From NCBI RefSeq assembly GCF_017874215.1, contig NZ_JAGGLB010000006.1, positions 124,001-188,000 on the forward strand: a DNA stretch of 64,000 nucleotides, in the 5' to 3' direction. Source of the DNA: Paenibacillus eucommiae. Its GTDB lineage: Bacteria > Bacillota > Bacilli > Paenibacillales > NBRC-103111. Within the stretch, counting starts at the first letter, position 1; every line of letters starts with the position of its first letter. A model generated the notes under the pieces. It saw only the letters and a list, made by a program, of their open reading frames with translations. It was not told the DNA's origin and ran no database searches. The position numbers and the translations under genes are program-made. This document shows positions 17,512 to 26,282 of this stretch, piece after piece.

Positions 17512-18891
17512 ATGTGGAAAAAAGGGATACAACACTTTATGTTAGGCATTCTGATGATTGCCGTTTTAGCGGCATGCTCAGGAAATGGCGGTAAGGAGAG
17601 TACTCCAACTCCGGCTAATAGTGAAAACACGCAAACAGAGGGGAACAAAGAAGGGCAGACTGCCGCACCGACGGATGCGCCTAAAGAGCCTGTAGAATTG
17701 ATTATTTCATCAACTACAGGCGCTCCGGTTGAAGCTTTCGATAATGCTGTTGGAAACGTTCTGCGCAAGAAATTTCCGCAATACAAGATCACTTATATTT
17801 CCAATCCAACGCAAAGCTTTGATGAGCTGCTGGCACTTAATAAAAAAATTGATATCGTGTATCACGCGGACAGATGGTACTTTGATATGCTGGAAAAATA
17901 TGATTTGCAATTTGACATGACAGATTTACTTGCCAAGCACAACATCGATTTGAATGCTTTTGATCCTGGCCTTATCCAAGGTCTTAAAGCTTCAGGAGGA
18001 GGCAAAATCTACGGATTGCCTGCCTTCAGTTATGTTGAAGTTCTGCACTACAACAAAGAAATCTTTAAGAAATTCGGTGTTCCGTTTCCGAAAGACGGGA
18101 TGACCTGGGATGAAATTCTGGATATCGCACGCAAGCTGACCCGAGAAGACGGAGGCACCCAATACCTTGGACTTCTTGCCCATATGGGTCATTTCCTGAG
18201 TATGAACCAATTATCGCTGCCTTTTGCCGATGCAGATCTGAAGCCAACCTTTCTCAGTGATGATTGGAAAAAGATTCTCGACACCTATGTGGTTCGTCCG
18301 GGGCAGGATCAGGGCTACCAGAAAGCGGTCAAGGACGCAGGCGGCTTTGGGGATGGCTGGTTAGGGTTTGATTTCTTTACCGCCAAGAAGAATTTGGCTA
18401 TGCTCGTATTTTTCTCTGATGTGTCCAAAGAAATTCCAGATCAAATGAAAGGTGTAGATTGGGATTTTGCTGCACTGCCAACCTTTGCTGATTTGCCTAA
18501 TGTGGGATCTCAGGCTATGAGTACCGTTTTCGGTCTCACCAGCACAACCCAGCACGTTGAAGAGTCCATGGAAGTGCTGAGCTATCTCGTATCCAAAGAA
18601 TATCAAATGGAAGTGTCGAGAAGCGGCTCCATTAGTGTACTGAATGACGAAGAAGTGAAAGCCGTATTAGGCAAGGACACCCAATTCCCTGATAAAAACT
18701 GGGGAGCATTAACCTACAACAAAATTGCTCCACTAGCGCCTATTCCTAAATATTGGACAGATTTTCAAAATATTTTGTTATCCAAAGTACCGGAAGTCAT
18801 GAATGGCAATCTAGACGTGAACACCGCACTTCGTGAAGCGCAGGAGTTTGCTGAAAAAACAATGGCGGAGAAGCCAAAAACCGGCAATTAA
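17512..18891 (+). CDS. ABC transporter extracellular solute-binding lipoprotein
   Basis: This 459-residue lipoprotein is of the SBP_bac_1 type, distinct from the LplA-like proteins at 175 and 10041. ATG at 17512 follows AAGGGGG with 8-nt spacing. The signal peptide ends in lipobox VLAAC, followed by a Gly/Asn/Thr-rich linker. The mature protein has YGLPAFSYVEVLHYNKEIF and GMTWDEILDIARKLT, both typical of sugar-binding SBP_bac_1 proteins. No permease gene follows; a dehydrogenase gene starts 34 bp later. It may use the permeases of a neighbouring system or act only as a sensor. Confidence 0.85.
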   Translation: MWKKGIQHFMLGILMIAVLAACSGNGGKESTPTPANSENTQTEGNKEGQTAAPTDAPKEPVELIISSTTGAPVEAFDNAVGNVLRKKFPQYKITYISNPTQSFDELLALNKKIDIVYHADRWYFDMLEKYDLQFDMTDLLAKHNIDLNAFDPGLIQGLKASGGGKIYGLPAFSYVEVLHYNKEIFKKFGVPFPKDGMTWDEILDIARKLTREDGGTQYLGLLAHMGHFLSMNQLSLPFADADLKPTFLSDDWKKILDTYVVRPGQDQGYQKAVKDAGGFGDGWLGFDFFTAKKNLAMLVFFSDVSKEIPDQMKGVDWDFAALPTFADLPNVGSQAMSTVFGLTSTTQHVEESMEVLSYLVSKEYQMEVSRSGSISVLNDEEVKAVLGKDTQFPDKNWGALTYNKIAPLAPIPKYWTDFQNILLSKVPEVMNGNLDVNTALREAQEFAEKTMAEKPKTGN

Positions 18892-18925
18892 CTAGACCGG
18901 ATACGAGGAAGGAATACGATTATCG

Positions 18926-19897
18926 ATGAGTGTACGTATTGGATTTATTGGAGTTGGCGGCATGGCCAAGTATCATATACAAACTTTAAAGGGGATTGAA
19001 AACGCAAACATTGTAAGCGTCTACGATGTGAATCTGGAAGCAGCTGTTCAGGCTGCCGAATCGGTTGGAGCTTCTGTTAAGGACAGTGCAGACGAGCTCT
19101 TGGACAGTGCTGCCATTGATGCTGTGTTTATTTGTACGCCGCAGTTTGCCAGAGGTGAGCTTGAAGAAACGGCTGCCCGCCGGGGCATTCACATGTTCGT
19201 CGAGAAGCCGCTGGGTTTGGACATGAATATCGTGCAAAAAAAAGCGCAGATCATCCATGATTCAGGTGTCATCAATGCGAGCGGTTATTGCTTGCGTTAC
19301 CTGGATACGGTTCGCAAAGCCAAAGCGTATTTGCAGGGACGGTCAATTCATATGGTTCAAGCGAATCGTTATGGTACGAATCATCCAGCCAAATGGTGGA
19401 GAACACTGGAGCAGTCCGGCGGCCACTTGGTCGACGCCGTCACCCATCAAGTGGATATGATCCGCTTCGTGGCAGGCGAATTCCGGGAAGTATACGCCAA
19501 ATTCGGACGCACGAACATTCAGTTTCAATATCCTGATGCGACGATTTACGATGCTGGCTCGATATCCTTCTCCATGGATTCCGGGGCTGTGGGCAGCATA
19601 ACCGAATCCTGCATTTCGCCTTATCATGCTGACGCTGAAGTGAAAATATTCGGCCGCGATTTCTTCGTCCATTTAAGCAACAATGGTACCACTCTATCGA
19701 TTATGGATGAAGAGCAGAAAATAACAGAAACGTCAGAGATCGATTTTTATCAAGAACAAAACAAGACATTCGTAAACGCAGTAGCTTCCGGGGTGCAGGA
19801 TCAAATTTTGTGCAGCTTTGCTGAAGGTGTGAAAACGTTGGCGGTATCTCTTGCAGCCAATCAATCTGAAGAAGAGCAGAAGAAAATTGTGTTGTAA
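18926..19897 (+). CDS. Gfo/Idh/MocA-family oxidoreductase
   Basis: This 323-residue NAD(P)-dependent sugar dehydrogenase is probably cytoplasmic and oxidises or epimerises a sugar derivative. The N-terminal Rossmann fold begins RIGFIGVGGMAKYH. The signature FVEKPLGLD, with the catalytic-type Lys of the EKP motif, is at about residues 92-99. The C-terminal part has GGHLVDAVTHQVDMIRFV, with the conserved His/Asp helix of the family. The gene follows the lipoprotein at 17512 by 34 bp and is probably co-transcribed. A hairpin comes after its stop. Confidence 0.88.
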   Translation: MSVRIGFIGVGGMAKYHIQTLKGIENANIVSVYDVNLEAAVQAAESVGASVKDSADELLDSAAIDAVFICTPQFARGELEETAARRGIHMFVEKPLGLDMNIVQKKAQIIHDSGVINASGYCLRYLDTVRKAKAYLQGRSIHMVQANRYGTNHPAKWWRTLEQSGGHLVDAVTHQVDMIRFVAGEFREVYAKFGRTNIQFQYPDATIYDAGSISFSMDSGAVGSITESCISPYHADAEVKIFGRDFFVHLSNNGTTLSIMDEEQKITETSEIDFYQEQNKTFVNAVASGVQDQILCSFAEGVKTLAVSLAANQSEEEQKKIVL

Positions 19898-19922
19898 AGT
19901 GGATCCTTAATGCTGTTCGTAC

Positions 19923-19950
19923 GGGAGACAAAATTATTTTTTTGTCTCCC
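19923..19950 (+). terminator. Stem-loop terminator after the dehydrogenase gene
   Basis: GGGAGACAAA (19923-19932) pairs perfectly with TTTGTCTCCC (19941-19950) around an 8-nt loop. The T tract after it is interrupted, so termination may be partial. Confidence 0.7.
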
Positions 19951-19985
19951 TGTTATGATTTTGAAGGTTACGGGGGTACTCATAT

Positions 19986-21107
19986 ATGGCGCGTATATTG
20001 TTCAATCAAGTATGCAAGCAGTACGAAAAGGACAGCCAGCAGGTAGTCAAAGATTTCAATCTCGAAATCGCTGACAAGGAGTTTATGGTTTTTGTCGGTC
20101 CATCGGGATGCGGGAAATCGACGACGCTGCGGATGGTGGCCGGACTGGAGGATATTAGCCGGGGAGAAATTTATATTGATCAAGTGCTGATTAATGATTT
20201 GCCTCCCAAAGATCGCGACATTGCTATGGTATTCCAGAATTATGCCCTCTACCCGAACATGTCTGTTTACGAAAACATCGCATTTGGATTGCGGCTGCGC
20301 AAGCTGCCGAAGCATGAAATCGATTTGAGTGTGAAGCGGGCGGCGCGTGTTCTTGAGATTGAGCCCTTTCTGGAACGCAAGCCGAAGCAGCTGTCTGGCG
20401 GCCAGCGTCAGCGGGTGGCGCTGGGACGGGCGATCGTTAGAAATCCTCAGGTGTTCTTAATGGATGAACCGCTATCTAATCTCGATGCGAAGCTGCGCGT
20501 GCAGATGCGCACGGAGCTGATCCGGCTGCATAAGCAACTCGGCGTTACGACCATCTACGTCACGCATGACCAGACGGAAGCGATGACGATGGGCAATCGT
20601 ATTGTCATTATGAAGGACGGCCTCATTCAGCAGGTGGATACGCCCGAAGGCATATACAACAATCCTGCCAACACCTTCGTTGCCAGCTTTATCGGTTCGC
20701 CTCCGATGAATTTCATCGATGGCAAAGTGCTGGAGAATGGGCCACGGCTGGAGTTTCATACGAACCGCTTTTCTCTTGAAATTCCCGATGGCAAGGCACA
20801 TGATCTTCGCAAGGTCAATATGGTCGGCAGACCCGTAACTCTGGGCATTCGTCCAGAAAATTTAAATGTTGATACCATCACGTTCGAGGCATTCCCTAAC
20901 AGTGTTATTCCTGGTATCTACAAGCTAAGTGAATTGATGGGGGCTGACCGTTTCCTTTATCTTGATATTGCAAGCGGAGCACAGCTCATCGTACGCACAA
21001 ATCCGCGAAACTGCTGGGACGAGGACGAGAAGCTCACTGTGGCAGTGGATATGCACAAGGCACTGTTTTTTGATCGGCAGTCTGGTGTAAGGCTCATTGA
21101 ACCGTAG
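19986..21107 (+). CDS. Sugar ABC transporter ATP-binding protein, MsmX/UgpC type
   Basis: This 373-residue ATPase would energise sugar importers at the inner face of the membrane. Walker A is GPSGCGKST at about residues 38-46. The Q-loop is in [11 protein letters not shown], the signature LSGGQRQR at about 136, Walker B VFLMDEP, the D-loop SNLDAKLR and the switch His in [10 protein letters not shown]. The C-terminal 130 residues form the OB-type regulatory domain of the MalK/UgpC class ([10 protein letters not shown]). Multitask ATPases of this class serve many CUT1 importers in Bacillales. As no other importer gene in the window is an ATPase, it may serve all of them. ATG at 19986 follows GGGGG closely. 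Confidence 0.93.
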   Translation: MARILFNQVCKQYEKDSQQVVKDFNLEIADKEFMVFVGPSGCGKSTTLRMVAGLEDISRGEIYIDQVLINDLPPKDRDIAMVFQNYALYPNMSVYENIAFGLRLRKLPKHEIDLSVKRAARVLEIEPFLERKPKQLSGGQRQRVALGRAIVRNPQVFLMDEPLSNLDAKLRVQMRTELIRLHKQLGVTTIYVTHDQTEAMTMGNRIVIMKDGLIQQVDTPEGIYNNPANTFVASFIGSPPMNFIDGKVLENGPRLEFHTNRFSLEIPDGKAHDLRKVNMVGRPVTLGIRPENLNVDTITFEAFPNSVIPGIYKLSELMGADRFLYLDIASGAQLIVRTNPRNCWDEDEKLTVAVDMHKALFFDRQSGVRLIEP

Positions 21108-21192
21108 AAACTTAGAACCATGGAAGTAAAGAAACATGAATCATAAAACCATGGGAGTAAAGAACCATAGAATCAAGCAAGGGGGACCTCGT

Positions 21193-24100
21193 GTGCTCAT
21201 TCGCAGGAAGAAATCATTTCGTATTTCCGCTGTACTGCTGGCGGCACTCGTCCTGGCCTGCTCCCCCGGCATCACGCCGAAGGCCGAACGAGCTTCCTAT
21301 GCAGCCGAACAATCCGGACAAACAGAGCCATCCAAGCCATCTGAGCAAACAGATCAAACAGAGCCATCCAAACCATCTGAACAAACAGATCAAACGGACC
21401 GCTCCCCGAAGCAAGCTGCTCAGCCTGACCCCGACAGCAGGATGAACGTCCAGATCGATCAGTTCGAGCCGTATTACTCGGAGGTGCTGGCTGCTTGGCA
21501 AAAGCAGGGTTATGCGGATGCCAAGGATGAAATCATGGTGAACGGGCGGGAGATTAGCTCGCAATCTGACTATAAGCTGGCGGAGGTAGGGGCTTACGAG
21601 GGCAAGGATCAGGTATTGATCTGGAAAAGCAACCGGGATAACTGGATCGAATACCAGATTGAAGTGGCTGAATCCGGCTTGTATGAACTGGAGCTATCCT
21701 ATCATCCTTATGATGCAAGCTCCTCAAGCTCCTCATCATCAACAGGGGTGAACCGCCGGCCTGTAACGCTGTCCATTGAGGTCGACAGTGCGTACTCGTT
21801 CCGGGAAGCACGGGCTGTCTCTTTTCGCCGATTGTTTAAGGATGAGCTTCCGGTTAAGCGGGACGCAAATGGGGATGACATCCGCCCAAGGCCGGTTGAA
21901 ATCAAGAAATGGATCAAAGAGCCATTCCGCGATTCAGGAGGCATGTATACAGAGCCGCTGAAATGGTATCTCGGTTCAGGTGTACATAAGATTCGCCTCA
22001 CAGGCAGCGAGCCTGTTGTCATCGAAGCGCTGCGCCTCAAGCCTACGAAGCAGCTGGAAAGCTACGAGCAGACAGCTGCCAGCTATCCGGCAGGAGGTGT
22101 TGTGCAGTCCCAGGAGCCAATTATTGTTCAGATGGAAGAAATGGCTGCCAAAAACGATGTCTCCATCCAAATACAGTCGAACAACGATTCGAAGACTTAT
22201 CCCGATGCGGGTGGACAAATTCGGTTTAATGCTGTCGGAGCGGAGAGATGGGCAGGCGGCGGGCAAAAAATATCATGGACCTTCACCGTGCCGGAAAGCG
22301 GCCGCTACAAAATGGCCATGCGTGCTTTCCAGGGCTACAGCTCCAACAAGGCCAACTACCGGACGATTTATATCGACGATAAAGTGCCGTTTAAGGAGCT
22401 GCTGGCGTACAGGTTTCCGTATTCAAGCAAATGGAGCGGGACGATATTGCAAAAGGACGATGGGAACCCGTTTGTGTTCTATTTGGAAAAGGGCGAGCAT
22501 GTGCTGACGATGGAAGTCACGATTGCCCCGTTTCAACCGGTTATTGCCAAGACGGATGAAATCAATAGACTGCTGCGGGAGATCGCTCAGGAGCTGAAGG
22601 CCGTAACGGGCGGGCAGGTGGACAAAAACCGGACTTGGAAAATGGAAACGGAGTATCCTGAGCTGCCTGGCAAGCTGCAGCAGACTTATGAGATGATGCA
22701 GCAAATGGCCGGGGAACTGCTGCAAGCGAACGGCAAGCGTGACAACACGCTGCAATCGCTGGGAACTGCTATGAAGGATATGGAGCAATATCTCCAATAC
22801 CCGAACGAAATTCCTTACTATGTGAATGAAATTGCTGCTATGCAGGAGAAGATGGGCGCGATCCGCGAAGCGCTGATCAAGGCTCCTCTGCTGCTGGATC
22901 AGCTTTATATCGTTCCGGCGGAGGGCGAGTTTCCAAAGATGGTCGCAACGTTCACGCAAAAAGCGGGTGCGATGATAAAAAACTTTTTCCACTCGTTTCT
23001 GAAGAAGGACGATCTCAGCAATCTGGAGGAAGATGCCTTAAACGTGTGGGTATTTCGCGGACGTGATTATGTGAATCTGCTGCAGGAGCTGGCGGACGAA
23101 ATGTATACGCCGGAGTTTGGGACGAAGGTGAAGATCAACCTGCTGCCGAGTGAAAACCTGCTTATTTTGGCTAATGCAGCCGGATTGATGCCAGACGTAG
23201 CGCTTGGTCAGCCGCAAGACAAACCGGTAGATTTCGCGATGCGCAATGCGCTGCTGGACTTGAGCCAATTTGCCGATTTTCCGGAGGTGGCGAGCCAGTT
23301 CGCCCCGGGAGCGCTGCTGCCTTATTACTATAATAAGGGGTACTATGCTCTGCCGGAGACGCAATCGTTCCGCGTACTTTTCTACCGCAAGGATATACTT
23401 AGCCGATTGAATCTGAGCCTCCCGGAAACGTGGGAGGATGTATATGGGATGATTCCGACGCTGCAGCAGAACGGTTTTAATTTCTATATGCCTTCAGGGG
23501 ATTACCTCCATTTTTTCAATCAGAACGGAGCGGACGTGTTCACTGAGGACGGGATGAAGACGGCACTCGATACGCCGGAGGCTTTCAAGGGATTCAAGCA
23601 GTGGACCGACGTGTTTAACATTTATGATATGGATCCGGCAGTCTCGAACTTTTATCAGCATTTTCGCAAAGGCGATATGCCGATCGGGATTGCAGACTAT
23701 AACATGTATGTCATGATGTCGGTCGCGGCTCCGGAGCTGACGGGCTGGTGGGGCATTGCGCCGCTTCCAGGCGTTAAGCAGGCTGACGGAACGGTAGCCC
23801 GATGGGCAGCCGGAGGCCAGACCTCCGCGTTTATTTACAAAAACACGACGCGTAAAGAGGAAGCGTGGACGTTCGTGAAGTGGCTGCTGTCTGCAGATGT
23901 GCAGGAGCGTTACGGGGCTGATCTGGAGGCATTCAACGGCATAGAATTCCGTTGGAATTCTGCTAATATCGATGCGTTTACCCGCTTGCCCTGGCCGAAG
24001 GAAGACCAGAGCGTCATTCTGGAGCAGTGGAAATGGTATAAGGAAATGCCCAGTTTGCCGGGTGCCTATTATGTGGGCCGCGAGCTGACCAACGCATGGA

Positions 24101-24291
24101 ACCGGACTGTCGTAGACGGGATGAATTACCGCGAATCGTTAGAGCAGGCTGTCGTTGACATTAACCGCGAGATGCTGCGCAAAGAGCAGGAGTTTGGATT
24201 TGTTAACAAGGACGGCAGCATCGTAGATACGCTCCATTGGCCACAGGTGAAACAACCGTGGGAAGGAGTGGATAAATATGCTGACCAATAA
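21193..24291 (+). CDS. Large solute-binding lipoprotein with N-terminal carbohydrate-binding-like domains
   Basis: This 1032-residue lipoprotein is more than twice the usual binding-protein length. The frame is open from ATG 21136, but GTG at 21193 follows AAGGGGGA at 7-nt spacing and directly begins a signal peptide (LIRRKKSFRIS, lipobox LVLAC), so it is chosen. Next comes a Pro/Ser/Glu/Thr linker with a tandem repeat (TEPSKPSEQTDQ twice). Two beta-sandwich regions follow, about residues 145-290 and 310-445 (WTFTVPESGRYKMAMRAF, FYLEKGEHVLTMEV), resembling carbohydrate-binding modules. A helical, probably coiled-coil section spans about 450-590. The SBP_bac_1 domain is about 616-1025 (LNVWVFRGRDYVNLLQELA). 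The next permease start overlaps its stop by 14 bases. It may hold a polymer with the N-terminal domains and hand fragments to the C-terminal domain. Confidence 0.88.
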   Translation: MLIRRKKSFRISAVLLAALVLACSPGITPKAERASYAAEQSGQTEPSKPSEQTDQTEPSKPSEQTDQTDRSPKQAAQPDPDSRMNVQIDQFEPYYSEVLAAWQKQGYADAKDEIMVNGREISSQSDYKLAEVGAYEGKDQVLIWKSNRDNWIEYQIEVAESGLYELELSYHPYDASSSSSSSSTGVNRRPVTLSIEVDSAYSFREARAVSFRRLFKDELPVKRDANGDDIRPRPVEIKKWIKEPFRDSGGMYTEPLKWYLGSGVHKIRLTGSEPVVIEALRLKPTKQLESYEQTAASYPAGGVVQSQEPIIVQMEEMAAKNDVSIQIQSNNDSKTYPDAGGQIRFNAVGAERWAGGGQKISWTFTVPESGRYKMAMRAFQGYSSNKANYRTIYIDDKVPFKELLAYRFPYSSKWSGTILQKDDGNPFVFYLEKGEHVLTMEVTIAPFQPVIAKTDEINRLLREIAQELKAVTGGQVDKNRTWKMETEYPELPGKLQQTYEMMQQMAGELLQANGKRDNTLQSLGTAMKDMEQYLQYPNEIPYYVNEIAAMQEKMGAIREALIKAPLLLDQLYIVPAEGEFPKMVATFTQKAGAMIKNFFHSFLKKDDLSNLEEDALNVWVFRGRDYVNLLQELADEMYTPEFGTKVKINLLPSENLLILANAAGLMPDVALGQPQDKPVDFAMRNALLDLSQFADFPEVASQFAPGALLPYYYNKGYYALPETQSFRVLFYRKDILSRLNLSLPETWEDVYGMIPTLQQNGFNFYMPSGDYLHFFNQNGADVFTEDGMKTALDTPEAFKGFKQWTDVFNIYDMDPAVSNFYQHFRKGDMPIGIADYNMYVMMSVAAPELTGWWGIAPLPGVKQADGTVARWAAGGQTSAFIYKNTTRKEEAWTFVKWLLSADVQERYGADLEAFNGIEFRWNSANIDAFTRLPWPKEDQSVILEQWKWYKEMPSLPGAYYVGRELTNAWNRTVVDGMNYRESLEQAVVDINREMLRKEQEFGFVNKDGSIVDTLHWPQVKQPWEGVDKYADQ
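21322..21393 (+). repeat. 36-bp tandem repeat coding for a Pro/Ser/Thr linker
   Basis: Two nearly identical 36-bp units, each starting ACAGAGCCATCC, encode the linker repeat TEPSKPSEQTDQ just after the signal peptide of the large binding lipoprotein. The number of units is likely to vary between strains. Confidence 0.8.
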
Positions 24292-25303
24292 GGCAGGAGC
24301 GGAAGTTGGGCTGCCTCAAACGCATAAGCCATTAAATAATCCATCAAACAATCCATCGAACAGTCCGACAAACAAGCCGACGGGCCGGTTGAGATGGGTC
24401 CACCTCTTGAGAGAGATTTGGAAGCACCGGCTGTCTTATGTGTTCATTGCTCCATTTGTGTTTTCGTTTACCGCATTTATTTTTATCCCGGTCGTGATTG
24501 CAGTATTTCTCAGCTTTACTTACTACAACGCGCTGGAACCGCCGAGATTTATTGGCTGGCAAAACTTTCAGTATTTGCTGTCGCAGGACTTGATATTCCT
24601 GAAGTATGCGCTGCCCAATACGATCAAATTTGCCTTGATTGTCGGGCCGTGCGGGTACGCTGCCGCCTTCCTGCTGGCTTGGCTTATTTCGCAGCTGCCT
24701 AAGTATGCGAGAACCTGGTATGCGCTCGCGATCTATACGCCGTCACTCACCTCAGGGATCGCCATGGGTGTGATTTGGGTACCGCTGCTTTCGGGTGACC
24801 GGATCGGTTATTTGAACAGCTTCCTGCTCAAGATCGGCATCATCGAGAAACCGATTCTATGGGTGAGCGACAAGGCATATTTAATGGGCTCGATGATTGG
24901 CGTGACACTGTGGTCGAGTATGGGGATTGGCTTTCTTGCCCTGCTCGCGGGCATTATGAACGTCAATCCGGAGCTGTATGAGGCTGGACGCTTGGACGGA
25001 ATCAAAAGCAGGCTGCAGGAAATATGGTACATTACGATTCCTTCCATGAAGCCGCAAATGCTGTTTAGCGCTGTAATGGCGATTGTCGGTACATTCAAGG
25101 CGGGGGCTATTGGCACCGATTTATCCGGGCAAAATCCAACGCCGCAATATGCCGGACATTTATTGATGAATCACATCGGCGATTATGGAGAAATTCGCTT
25201 CGAGCTCGGCTATGCTTCGGCCATTTCTATTTTTTTACTGGTGATGATGGTGATGTCCAATAAGCTGGGCAATAAGCTGTTCGGCTCCAAAGGAGATGAG
25301 TAA
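24278..25303 (+). CDS. Sugar ABC transporter permease, MalF/LacF type
   Basis: This 341-residue inner-membrane permease forms a pair with the next gene. ATG at 24278 lies within the end of the binding-protein gene (14-base overlap) behind AAGGAGTG. The first 45 residues are a cytoplasmic tail with PSNNPSNSPTNKP repeats. Six membrane segments follow, starting VFIAPFVFSFTAFIFIPVVIA. The EAA loop is unusual: EAGRLDGIKSRLQEIW instead of EAA-DGA, which may mean a specific ATPase contact. It is different in sequence from the permease at 30700, so the cluster encodes two separate permease pairs. Confidence 0.88.
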   Translation: MLTNKAGAEVGLPQTHKPLNNPSNNPSNSPTNKPTGRLRWVHLLREIWKHRLSYVFIAPFVFSFTAFIFIPVVIAVFLSFTYYNALEPPRFIGWQNFQYLLSQDLIFLKYALPNTIKFALIVGPCGYAAAFLLAWLISQLPKYARTWYALAIYTPSLTSGIAMGVIWVPLLSGDRIGYLNSFLLKIGIIEKPILWVSDKAYLMGSMIGVTLWSSMGIGFLALLAGIMNVNPELYEAGRLDGIKSRLQEIWYITIPSMKPQMLFSAVMAIVGTFKAGAIGTDLSGQNPTPQYAGHLLMNHIGDYGEIRFELGYASAISIFLLVMMVMSNKLGNKLFGSKGDE

Positions 25304-26221
25304 ATGGCTGTGGGGACTAAAGGCTTCTCGCTGTCAAGATTGCGTACCAGGATTTGGCCGAAACGAATAAGCAGACTGGGTAGGGCTGAACCCTTTGAGA
25401 AGTTTCTGTACGTACTGTTGACGCTGCTCAGTGTATTTATGCTGATGCCGCTCGTTTACATTTTCAACCATGCTTTGAAGCCTTACCATGAGTTATTTGT
25501 ATATCCTCCGAATGTCTTTGTAAGGGAGCCTACCCTGCAGAATTTTACGGATTTATTTCTTCTTACAGGTTCCTCGGTTGTGCCGGTAACTCGCTATATG
25601 TTCAATAGTATTCTGGTCACACTGCTAACCGTTGTTCTTGTGACTATCATTAGTGCTATGTGTGCGTATCCGCTGTCCAAACACCGTTTTCCGGGGAGCA
25701 AGCTATTGTTCGCTACCATTTTGCTGACGCTGATGTTCGTGCCTGAGGCAGTGAGTATTACGCGCTACCTGGTTGCCGGTCAGATGGGCATTATGAACAG
25801 CTACTGGGGGCATTTGCTGCCGCATTTGGCGGCTCCAGTCAGTGTGTTTCTTATCAAGCAGTTTGTCGATCAAGTGCCGAATGAGCTGCTGGAGGCGGCC
25901 AAAATGGATGGTGCCGGGGAATTTATGATCTTCCTGCGGATTGTCATTCCAGTCGTGATGCCAGCTATTGCCACAGTTGCTATTCTGACTTTCCAGGGAA
26001 CGTGGAACAGCACGGAAACGTCAGCTCTGTACATGCAGGACGAAAGTATGAAAACCTTCGCGTTTTTCCTTTCCACGATGACGGGCGGACTGGTGAACAG
26101 TGTGGCTCAGCAAGGAGCGGCAGCGGCAGCGGCGGTCATCTTATTCCTGCCCAACCTGATCATCTTTCTGTTTTTCCAGCGTAAGATGATTGCTACGATG
26201 GCGCATTCCGGCATCAAGTGA
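25304..26221 (+). CDS. Carbohydrate ABC transporter permease, MalG/LacG type
   Basis: This 305-residue inner-membrane permease is the partner of the 24278 product. Its ATG directly follows the previous TAA, with AAAGGAGATG inside the end of that gene as ribosome site. It shows the first helix VLLTLLSVFMLMPLVYIFNHALKP, AYPLSKHRFPGSK and an EAA loop EAAKMDGAGEF. The C-terminus ends FFQRKMIATMAHSGIK, similar to the lactose/raffinose-type G permeases. The next gene begins 61 bp later. Confidence 0.9.
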   Translation: MAVGTKGFSLSRLRTRIWPKRISRLGRAEPFEKFLYVLLTLLSVFMLMPLVYIFNHALKPYHELFVYPPNVFVREPTLQNFTDLFLLTGSSVVPVTRYMFNSILVTLLTVVLVTIISAMCAYPLSKHRFPGSKLLFATILLTLMFVPEAVSITRYLVAGQMGIMNSYWGHLLPHLAAPVSVFLIKQFVDQVPNELLEAAKMDGAGEFMIFLRIVIPVVMPAIATVAILTFQGTWNSTETSALYMQDESMKTFAFFLSTMTGGLVNSVAQQGAAAAAAVILFLPNLIIFLFFQRKMIATMAHSGIK

Positions 26222-26282
26222 CTTTATGTGCGGTAAGGCTAATCAAGGCTAATCACTAGGGGGAAGTATTGGGGGATTTACT

